DNA from: Prosopocoilus inquinatus
Lineage: Eukaryota; Arthropoda; Insecta; Coleoptera; Lucanidae
Direction: 5' to 3'
Length of the DNA: 64,000 bases
Assembly (NCBI GenBank): GCA_036172665.1
Contig: CM069878.1
Span: 20,098,501 to 20,162,500, forward strand
Of this stretch, positions 44,185-54,116 are shown piece after piece. Below the pieces are notes generated by a model. It was given only the letters and a program-made list of their open reading frames with translations. It was not told where the DNA came from and searched no databases. Position 1 is the stretch's first letter, and every line of letters starts with the position of its first letter. Both the position numbers and the translations under genes were made by a program.

Positions 44185-45988
44185 AAAATATGCCAGTTAA
44201 ATCGGTTAAAATCGGTTAAAAACAAAGCCGTCAAAATAGCAAGATCGTAATCAAGTATAAGAAACGGCATAAAGATCGCACCCCACAGGTGGCGAGTTTT
44301 TCGTTTTTCGGAGACCACCGACAGAAATTCGTTGAAAGTTAACTAACACAAACACTTTGCACTAATATACCGCCTTAGTGTAAATTATAATTACATTTAA
44401 ATATAACATGGGTAACAAATTCTCAAAAGTAAATTTACGTCTATTGTCGGCAAGAAAATTTTTATTTCGCGTGGCGGAGATAAACTTGCGTGCTGCAAAA
44501 ATTTAAATTTAAATTGTTTGCGCAATTTAAAAATCGACTTGTGAAAGATTGTGCAGTGGTTAGATTGAAGACACAAACATCAAAGGTGCCGACACCCAGT
44601 GAAAAGACTGAGCCCATAGCTTGGCAATCTTATTATTTCCAAGTATTCTAATTTTAATTCCTACTGAATTTTGATTTTGTCTTTCGAGATTTAGGTTTTT
44701 GGTATATTTTCTGCAATTATTTTCTTGCACATGTTTGGCTAGAATTTGGTTGAAATTACTTGGTTTGGCAAATAATAATGGCAAATTGCAATTAAAACAG
44801 AAAAAAACAGCAAATTATGCATTAATGCCCTAAAAAATAAAAATATGCATTTATCTATACAAATGTTCAAAATATTATCTATTATCCTAAACCTACTCAT
44901 CACTCTCTTACTCACGAAATTCGCATAAAGCTACGTTGTGTTTGTTTATTTTAATCACGGTTTTAGTTAGACACGATTCTAATCATGAGATGAGAATACA
45001 GCCCAGTAACGTCAGTGAGATTCCAGGCCAATGTTTTTGTATTTGTTTATCGACACCTTTTCAAAAAATGGAATGAGAAATTAATTACAGGGTAGAGCAA
45101 TATGTGCTTGAGATCATAAAAAAACATAAATCAAAGATACAGATGGCAAAAATGAATTTCTTATATGGGGGATGGGGAGAGTAACTTTTCAAGTATCGGA
45201 ATAACTTTATGTTCAATATTGTTTAAGGATGACCGAGGTGTTGAAAACAAATTCCTTTTTTAATACATGTATTTATTAAAGATAAGAGTTAGGATTCTTG
45301 CATGCACCCCGTTAGGTTTGTCCGTTTGTTCTGGACCAAACTGCACTGAAAGTAAGAAGAGTTCGGCTTTGTGACATCATTAGTTCAAACAAACCTACTG
45401 CGTGCAATAATAGTTCACGATGACAAACGAACGCTAAACAGTTGAACAGTTTATGATTTGACAAGGATTGGTATATTTTTAATCTGTGACTGTTGTTTGA
45501 TAACAGCTCTTGAATGAAACTGAAGTCTGTTTTGTAAAATACTGCGAACAGTCATAGTTCAATAATATTTTACAATAAGTAAATTAAAAATAATAGATTA
45601 GATAGATCTGATGAGTATCATTTTGATTTTATACACACGTTCAACTGCTTTTCCTAAGATAAGCAATAAGTTAATGAACCTGTTAAAAACGTTACACGCA
45701 GAAATTCTAGGTTAGGTTAACTTGCACTTTTTACACCTGATTCAAACCAAGTGCTAAAAAGTGCAAACAAAGCAGGTTCAATTTAGTTCAACTACGGTCA
45801 TAACTGACGCATAGAAATAGTTACCACTAATGACGTCACCGGTGAACAAACTAACAGATTAGTGTCGAATTTCAAAAAGTTCTGAACTAGTGCAACAAAT
45901 GAACAAAACCTATTGATTGACCCTGGTTTGTACTGCATAACCATAGCAACACCCGAATCGCTTGATGATAAAACAAAAATAAAATTCG
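44185..45988. other. Non-coding region 3' of desaturase B, with shared block
   Basis: No convincing gene. 44185-44330 may be the displaced 5' end of the LINE. About 44905-45025 repeats the block found at 25475-25582 near desaturase A. The region 45300-45920 contains several GTTCAA/TTGAAC-rich stretches without a clear element boundary. Confidence 0.5.
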
Positions 45989-47995
45989 TTATTTACAATC
46001 AACCCTGTCAGCTTCGCCCCATAAGGGATGCGAACCATCGCCGTACTTCTTCACTCGATTTATGATCATCTCTTCGGGTACGGTCCTGAGATCGTACGCC
46101 CATCCGATTTTTGCCATTGTAAGGATGAAAATCGTTACGACGTTATAAGGGCTCACAAATTCGGAGCCTTTATAATCCCATGGGAAAGCGTGATGGTAAT
46201 TATGGGCGCCTTCCCCCGCGGTCAAGACTGACGCTACTAAAGACTGCGACGCATCAATGCTCCTAAAAACGAATTTATTTTCGAAATCACGCCATTAAAC
46301 TGAGGAGGCACTTGTAGGTACTTATTGTAAGGCCTGTATCCGAACTTGTGTGCGACTGAATTAAGCGATAGCATTCCGTTTAACGTGATGGTGTATCTTA
46401 AGAAGTTCAAAAAGAACGCATTCTCGAAAGATTCCCCCCAGAGGTACATCGGGACGGCCGTCGGCATTAGCACGCTGAAAATCAATACGATGTGGTAGTA
46501 ATACCTCTTTTGGAATCTTAGGATGGGGTCGTTCAGTATATCGGATAGGTTCAGGTCTCTACCCTTGGCTTTGACTTCCGGAAGTCGATCGCACAAGAGC
46601 CACCCGATGTGCGAGTAAAAGAAGCCCCTCTTTGAATTCTGGGGATCCCCATCGGTTTCACTCCACTTATGATGTAATCGATGATCTCGAACCCAACGGA
46701 TGATATAATCCTAAAAACATTCAAGATTTTTTTCTTAATGGTGCCTAAATAAATAACACCATGCGAATAGAAATGGATAAAATGACGTACTTGGTAGGCT
46801 ATTGTATTGAAAAAGGCCAGCAAAATAACTAGGGGTAGTTTCGCTTTGTAGGATTTGTGACACCAATACCTGTGAGCTCCTGCAAGAACTCCCAGTAATC
46901 CACACACGTGTACTACGTATACTGCAATTGAAAAATTTATAATTACTCTGTCTTTGGGCTTTGAATGGCTAGCTCGTCTGTCGTGACGCTAAGACAAAGT
47001 ACATATAACATGTTTAAAATAATCCTTGCAAAAACGAAAGCTTTAATATTAGATACGTTCTCCAAGATATCTGCAGTAATATTTTAATTAATATACATAT
47101 TATATGAAAAGTCTTCACCTGCAATATAGTATAAGACCGGTTTTGCAAAAAGCATCATCAGTAGAAATACAACCTTCAAGATAAAGAAATATAATGCAGT
47201 TAAACACTTAAAGGTAACTAAAAACTTACTTTTTCCTCTGGTATATAAACATGTAATTTAGATTTTTTTGTTGTAAATAACAAATGTTTTTTGTAAATAA
47301 CTAAATTTGAAAAAGTTAAGAAATACAGGTGAAAATTTTTCATATAATATATTAATGAAAACTTTAGTTTTAAGAAACAATTGTTGCAAATCGTTTTTGA
47401 TTACAGTAAATGCCTCGAGCAGCCTCTGTACAGCTGTTTCAGCCCTATTTGGGGCTTCATCAGCAGAAGCGTAGCTCGAGAGTACCACTGTAAACCAAAC
47501 GGATGCAACCAAGGTTAATCGCATGCGATGTAATAGTAATGAATAGAGTAAACGACCACATCCTACGATCACTTTTTGACCTGACAATGCATCAGGATTG
47601 AAAAATTTAAGCCAGTTTGCTACATAATAAGTAAGGCCTCGAATCTGAAGGTCCAGCAAGCATGACCACTTTGCATTAACTTATTATGTAGTAAGCTGGA
47701 TTCAAGTTGTCAATCCTAATGCAATGTCAGGTCATTAAGCGGTCGTAGGATGTCGCTGTTTAAACTATTAAAAACTTTAGTATTTACCCCAGAGCCACGA
47801 CATTAATTTCGCGGACGTGAACATCAAATACAGGCCGTATAAGCCAGCTAAGTGTACACCTGCGAAGAAAACAATCCTGGGTAATCTTGGCCGTAGTTGT
47901 CGATCATATAAGGGCAAGACATTAATTTTCGGGACTTGTTTATTCTCATTTTGAGCCACGGCAGTAGGCGACGCCAATTTATCCATCTCTCCCAA
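45989..47995 (-). CDS. Acyl-CoA desaturase B, 333 aa, 4 exons
   Basis: Paralogue of desaturase A; same ER membrane di-iron enzyme family. Exons on the minus strand are 47995-47788, 46921-46791, 46710-46322 and 46262-45989 (208+131+389+274 bp = 334 codons with stop). GT-AG borders and phases agree. Histidine boxes are HRYWCH (exon 2), HRLHH (exon 3) and HNYHH in GEGAHNYHHAFPWDYK (exon 4). The four-residue signature region reads KSIDASQ, against KSLYATE in A, so the two may differ in specificity. Exons 2 and 3 match A exactly in length. Introns 2 and 3 are 80 and 59 bp; intron 1 (866 bp) holds F6. No lesion seen. The N-terminal ~25 residues are unlike A. Confidence 0.93.
47369..47770. mobile_element. 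Family F copy F6 in intron 1 of desaturase B
   Basis: 402 bp with an 11-bp duplication AAAACTTTAGT (47358-47368 and 47771-47781), the right one 7 bp from the exon 1 donor. It reads in the opposite sense to F2 in desaturase A. A frame on the minus strand from Met at 47524 begins MRLTLVASVWFTVVLSSYAS, resembling a signal peptide, followed by ADEAPNRAETAVQRLLEAF. Confidence 0.88.
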
Positions 47996-48684
47996 CTACA
48001 AACTAAAGAGCTTTTCTTAAAAACATATACTTTTACTTTTGTTTTACCTTATTTGTAAATTAAACTTGTTACAAATGGAAAGACTAATAAGAACCTCTTC
48101 GAAACGAGGTGTGAAACTGAATGATTTATTTTCCGTTTTGAATGTAGGTACATTATCATATCGAAAATTCAACCGTCATATTTCCGTTTCATTAACATAA
48201 TTTGTGATTGTGTTAAAATCAGCCAACTCATATTTAAATGACATCAACATTTGTAATTTTTTATTTTTTTGGAGAAAATAGTTTTTAAGCTTTTAACAGG
48301 CACCGTAAAATCGTAAGGAACAATTAACTTTTTGCTATCGCTTAATATCTCCGTCGTGAAAATAAATAAGTTGTCAAGAGAAGCGAATGTAAACAGTCGA
48401 AATTTCTAACATAAATTATTTTCCTTCTTGTATTAAATGACCTTCCGTATCCTTTCTTTTTAACATCGCATTAAGAAATTCGAGTCGAAAATTTAAAATT
48501 ATTTTCAAACTCTAAATGAGCTTAAAGAACATCCGTTTGATAAGCACGTTTCCTTTGTGATTGCGTGGGAAAGTAAGTGCATCACACTCGCTCAAAAGTT
48601 GAGCTCTGAAGAGATGTGTCAGGTGGCAGCAGCTTCCGGGTTAGTTTTGCAGCGCGGGGGGATTTTTAAACAAAGCCTCCCAGC
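47996..48684. promoter_or_regulatory. 5' flank of desaturase B
   Basis: Contains whatever promoter B uses, since the gene starts at 47995. I see no TATA box or initiator at a convincing position and no element boundaries. Confidence 0.3.
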
Positions 48685-50072
48685 TAGTGATGTGACGAGT
48701 CGCTGTTTTTAAGAATCGAGTGGACTCGAATACTTTTATAAAAGAATCGAGTCTTGACTCGAGTCAAGAGACTCGAGTCCAGATCAAAAGACTCGAGTAC
48801 TTGGCTGAAAATCGCCGTTTGAAAGAATCGAGTCGACTCGAGTCAATTGACTCGAGTTCAGATAAAAGTACTCGAGTACTCGAATTGAACTCGGGACTCG
48901 CCGTTTTAAAGAATGTAATAAACTTGAACTTTTTTATAAAAAATGCGAGTTTTGGCTCGAGTCCACATTAAAAGTTTCGAACATTTAACTGAACCCGGAA
49001 ATATGAGTACTCAAGACGTTACTTTTTTACTGCTAGTAGAATCGATAGATTAAAGGTGCAGTGTTTTTGTTTACATTTTTAGCGATATCAACACTCTATT
49101 TTAGATACGTGTATCAAAATATGTAAAATGTAACTTTTAGGAATTTGTTTGAATCAAGAAATTATTAAGAAAAAATTAAACAAGTGCCGATCGGAAACCC
49201 AAATGACTGATTCCGTTTGGAACCGCATCAAGATATTTCCTACGCCGACGTTTTGCTCTTCATTGCAGAAGAAATTCCTCAGAGCTGCTAATGGTGTTCT
49301 ATTGCTTCCCGTCAGTTTCTACGACTAGGAAAAAGCTGCAGCCAGCAATATCAGTCTTGAGGAGGTTCTTCTACAATGAAGGGCGAAATGACGGCAGTGG
49401 AAGAAATAGTAATGACGTGTTCTCAACCGGTAGCCAATTCAATCATGGATGACGGCCGTAGAAGCATTCATGTTAAACTCACAACATATTTTTTTGAATT
49501 AAAAAAGATTCCTAATTCCATCAATTTGTAGTTTGTCTTTATTTGGTTTCATACTTTTCATGATTTTTGCGCTTGAAATTATTAGGATTTGATTTATTTT
49601 TATTAATTTATTTTATAACGAACGGAGGAGATTGAAAGGGCAGCTGTAGAAGATAAAAATAAAGCTTTTCTCTTAATTCGTTTTTGACCAAAACCTTAAA
49701 AAAGGTACAGTTAAGTTTCTTAATTTCTTCTTTAATTGATACAAAAATGAAATATCCGTAACTTTTACGAGAGTAGATTTTTTTTAAATGGTTGTAAAGT
49801 AGTGTTCAATTAAGTCTTAAATACCAAAATTTAAAACTTAAAATATTACTACAGGTAGTAACTTTTACTTGTTAATTAATTTCACATTAAACTCTTGTAA
49901 CTTTCTAGTTACTGATTTTTACCTAAAGTTTATTGAGAAAAAGTCTTTAATTTGATCTTCTCTATAATGTTAATTTGTTTTAGCTGTTCACGTCTACTAA
50001 AATAAATACACATTTTTTAAGCTTAAATATCGTAAAAAAAAATGAAAATGCAAATAAACAAAACAACATAAT
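48685..50072. mobile_element. hAT-type element N, copy 2, truncated
   Basis: Starts TAGTGATGTGACGAGTCG at 48685 and runs as the near-identical reverse complement of copy 1 (to 41996 in that copy). It stops at 50072, where a small MITE begins, so the far end of about 240 bp is absent. The frame at 48720-48971 is made of ACTCGAGT repeats. Confidence 0.85.
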
Positions 50073-50434
50073 AGACCGGCTAATATGGAATACACAGTAT
50101 TTTTGAAATAAGAAGCGCCATCTGTTAAACGACTCTGGCATTAACATGAGTTTCGTTATTATAGGTCATTACTACAGAGGTTCTTAGCTGATAAGACTGC
50201 ATAACTTTATAGTAAATGATTTTGTGAATTTATCGTTTTGGAAGTTTTTGCGCGGTACGAGAAAAATGTTTTTGGCGTATTTTTTAAAATAAAAGTGTTT
50301 TTTTTACACCAAAGTTAGTTTGTTATAGTGTAGATTAGTACAACAGTTGATATTTTACCTTATTAATTCAAAGTATTGCACATTTTCTCTTATTTCATGT
50401 CACCCCAACTGACTATTCCATATTATCCGGCATT
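50073..50434. mobile_element. ~360-bp MITE with CCGG(C/A)TAATATGGAATA ends
   Basis: Left CCGGCTAATATGGAATA; right inverted CCGGATAATATGGAATA. Sits exactly where hAT-N copy 2 breaks off. Target duplication not resolved. Confidence 0.7.
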
Positions 50435-51051
50435 TTAAATAATATTATGAAAATGCAGTTTTTTTCATTTGTTTCAGAATTTTCCCCAAAAATATGTATT
50501 TCTTAAATTTATTATATACAACCGCTGGAAAACAACATAAAATATTTTTAATAAAAATATCTGAGTATTTAGTATCTTAGTTCAGAATTTATGACGGCCC
50601 AAAGAATGGATATTCAAATTATAGTTTCCTATAATTATTCTTTCGGAAAATGGTAGTGATTAAAGACGAATTAATAAATAACTTAAAAAAAAAATAATAA
50701 AATCTTTCAAAATGAACAGGTTTAAAACTGGTAAAATCTGTGAATTCGGCTTTAATCTATAGTATTTTGAGGAAGAATAATTACAGGAAACTGTGATTTG
50801 TCTACTTTTTTTGTTTCCAACTGCTGATTTCTTGCTGATTGTTTCTTTGAAAGAACCAATCAATTCGCAATAAACATTTAGCCTACCTATCCGGATGTAG
50901 GTATGTTCGTTAAATGCAAAACGACGCCGACGTAAGCGACATTTTCTATAAAATTGGAAATTTACCGTTAAACGCAATAATTAAAATGAATTTTACCATT
51001 TCTTGTTTGAAGCTTATTAGAAAAGACAAGCACTAACATTAATACATTAAA
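50435..51051. other. Non-coding spacer
   Basis: AT-rich. The minus-strand frame across 50660-50977 has no recognisable motif. Nothing else seen. Confidence 0.4.
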
Positions 51052-51562
51052 AAGATTTGCTACAAATCGTTTTTGATTGCAGTGGATGCTTCGAGCATCC
51101 TCTGTACTGCTGTTTCAGTCTTATTTGGGGCTTCATCGGCAGAAGTGTAGCTCGAATGTTCCACTCCAAAGCAAAGCGACTTGTCCAAGGATATTCGCAA
51201 ATGCTATGTAATAGTAATCAATAGCTTAAATAGCGAGATCCTACGATCGCTTTTGATTTGACATCGCATTTGCGAATATCCTTTGACAAGTCGTTTTGGT
51301 TTGCGGTGGAACTCGCGAGCTGCGCTTCTGCCAATGACGCCCTAAATAAGGCTGAAACAGCTGTACAGAGGAAGCTTAATGGATTCACTGCATGAAAAAC
51401 GAATTGTAACAATTTTTTTCAAAATTTTCATTATGCCTTAACAGCCAGCATGGTCGGCTTACATGGGATGACTTATTATGTAACAAACTAGCTTCAATTC
51501 GTCAATCTTAACGCAATGTCATGTCAAAAAGAAATCGTAGGATGTCACTATTTGAACTATTT
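51052..51562. mobile_element. Family F copy F7
   Basis: Flanked by ATTAATACATTAAA (51038-51051) and ATTAATGCATTAGA (51563-51576), 12 of 14 identical. Two inverted core segments (51052-51240 and 51260-51420) plus a tail, as in F1 and F5. The minus arm keeps the frame SSYTSADEAPNKTETAVQRM. Confidence 0.82.
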
Positions 51563-51576
51563 ATTAATGCATTAGA

Positions 51577-52805
51577 TAAACAGTTATATCAAATTTCATC
51601 AAAAAACAGTTGTGTCAAAAATAGTTTTTTTCGACTTCTAAACAATCGAATCAAAAGAGCTTACATCATTTTGCCTTAAACTTCGTGGTCTAGAATGACA
51701 TGCTGCGGTCATTCAAACCCCAATCTTTGGTATGTGCACTGCCATGGCCAGCGATATTGAAATTGCTGCCTGTAGCATCGCTGCTTGATATGGTTCTCAT
51801 ACTCAGTAAAAAAATAAAAATAAAAGAAAACCAAAACATTGAACTATTTATTTTCTCGGCGAAGTTGGGTTTTAAAGTCCATAAATCTTTTTCAACTTCA
51901 AAAATTACAATTTTGTATTTTTTGATTAAATTTTCTACAGGGTGTTATCGAATATGATGGGAATGATTATAGACGGCGTTAAAATGTTACGATTTAACTT
52001 AATTTATCTATATACAATTTTTTTTCGTTTCTGTGATATAACCTACAAAAGCAACTTGAAAAGCATACCTTGAGAAAAAGAACTACGCAACAATTAAGTA
52101 TTGCACATTGACAGATAAAATTCCATCTAATGTTTTCAAGGTAAGTTAAAGCTTTTCGAAATTTCGAGGGTTTGCTGCAATAAAATCTTTCGACCTAATT
52201 ACCTCGAAAACAGTTAATCCGACGAAGATGGAACTTAGTTTATTTCTAGTACAATTTTATTCCTACATTTCAATTTTTGTTTCAGTAGTCTTTAAAAAGT
52301 GACAATAAGTAACTTATTTACCAAAATAATAACCTACTTCCCCGGACTTACGCCACTGGTGAGGAACGCTCAATTTTCCGTATGATATATCCATCCCTGT
52401 ATTTCACTGTTACTGCATGTCAAATTTCAACGATCTGCCTCAAACCGTTACAGATATACCTCAGGAACGAAAGAGTTTTGTATGTAGATAAATTAGGTTA
52501 AATCGTAATACTTTAATGTGGTCTATACATGGTATAATTATTGCCATCTTATTCGATAACATCCTGTATATCTATTTTTATTATTCGATTTTTATACTTT
52601 ACTAAAAAGACGTTCTACAAGACTACAAGCAAGCTGTACCATGTAAATCTAGTTTTCTTCTGAGACCACATAATTAAAAAAAAAAATACAGTAGAGCCGA
52701 TAAAATACGAAGGTGATTGATTGTGAGCGAGATTTATCGAATTTGTGATCATCTTTTTTCTCCCACGTTCAAATGTTGCGCAACACTGTTTCAAATTTCC
52801 CATTT
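51577..52805. other. Non-coding spacer
   Basis: No gene or bounded repeat recognised. Base composition as elsewhere. Confidence 0.4.
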
Positions 52806-53070
52806 GAAATGGGAAACAAGAATTCTACGATTTTTGTCTCCGAAGACTCGAGATACATCACATTTTGTCTAGCAACTGTTTCGAAACAATCACTGAAACA
52901 AAGTTGCGCGATTTTGTGTCCAAGTGTGTACTATGTTTCGATACAAAAGTTCTGCGATTTTGTCCCAGAACACTTGAGATACACCACATTATGTTTAGCA
53001 ACTGTTTCGAAACAATCGCGAAACATGACTTTGAAACAAAGTTGCGCCACTTTGTATCCAAGTATGTACT
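52806..53070 (+). repeat. Two tandem ~127-bp units
   Basis: ACTCGAGATACATCACATT at about 52845 and ACTTGAGATACACCACATT at about 52972 start similar units. Each contains the palindrome TTTCGAAA and the phrase GAAACAAAGTTGCGC. The overlapping open frames on both strands come from this duplication. Confidence 0.75.
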
Positions 53071-53986
53071 AGGCCTAAGGAGTTAAGAGGTGTTTTGGAC
53101 AAAATGAGGTCAATTATGTACCATGAGGGATGACCGAGTTTCTTTCCGCTTTCTGCATTCTACAGCAGAGCAACAAAGGTCCTCTTGTGCAGATTTCCAC
53201 CCTATTTCAGGTACGGAAATGATTTTTATTATGTTAAATTGTCAATGTGAAAACTGAGGAAATTTCTCTTAAAATCCAAATTCATTTCATTTTTCTTTTG
53301 TTATTTTCCATCTGTCACTTTAGTATTTAATATATTCTTTTAATATTTTCTTGGGATTTTTATTTCTTGATTGCAAGTTTACTTTACTAATTATTTGGGG
53401 TAGGTATTATTTGTACAGTCTCTGAGCCTCTCGAAATTCAAACTGAGGTAAAGAATCTAAGTCATTCCGATTAGGGATGGCAAAAATAATTTATATATCG
53501 AGATATGGACTGATATGGGGTTCTTTCTTATATACTTTCGCAAAAACGTGGTCCAAACGCGTTATAGTAAGATGTGTTGCAGCAACACTGTTTTTCACGC
53601 TAAGGGTTCAATGCGAGTAACTAAAACCAGCTGTAAATGTGACAAATTCAGAAACCTCACTTGAGTGGGGGGAGGGGATTATATAAGAGTCAAATTCGAT
53701 ACTTTTAAAATCTGAATATTCGTACGATCGGTTATGAAGGTTCAAGTTCAAGGGATCTCCATAAGTTAGATTAATATTTGTTTATGTTACTATTTGGATA
53801 TTAACTGGGTAGCGTTATTTTCTTCACTTCACTCACACTTTAAGTGTTCAGGTAGGTATTCAAGATCAATGGAATGTTTGAGGGGCACTCACATTTGACA
53901 GAATATTTGAGTGAATATGGAGTAAATGTTGAGTGCAGGTCTAGGTTCCCTTAAGAAGCTACAAAAATATTTATTTTAAATATTTT
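53071..53986. other. Non-coding spacer
   Basis: AT-rich sequence between the 127-bp repeats and a perfect palindrome. Nothing recognised. Confidence 0.4.
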
Positions 53987-54113
53987 ATATGGTTATTTTA
54001 CGTTTAAATTCCGTACAATATATAAAAAAGAAGCTACAAAAATATTTAAAATAAATATTTTTGTAGCTTCTTTTTTATATATTGTACGGAATTTAAACGT
54101 AAAATAACCATAT
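53987..54113. repeat. Perfect 61-bp inverted repeat
   Basis: 53987-54047 and 54053-54113 are exact complements around a 5-nt loop AAAAT. The arm includes GGTTATTTTACGTTTAAATT and AAGAAGCTACAAAAATATTT. The tip segment also occurs directly upstream (53953-53980), so local duplication is involved. It ends next to the TA target of the mariner element. Confidence 0.95.
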
Positions 54114-54116
54114 ATA

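Noticed and set aside
44560..44784. Minus-strand 74-residue protein
   Set aside because: No motif, no paralogue in the window, AT-rich sequence; probably chance.
52773..53086. Overlapping 60-100-residue proteins on both strands
   Set aside because: Generated by the duplicated 127-bp unit with TTTCGAAA palindromes.
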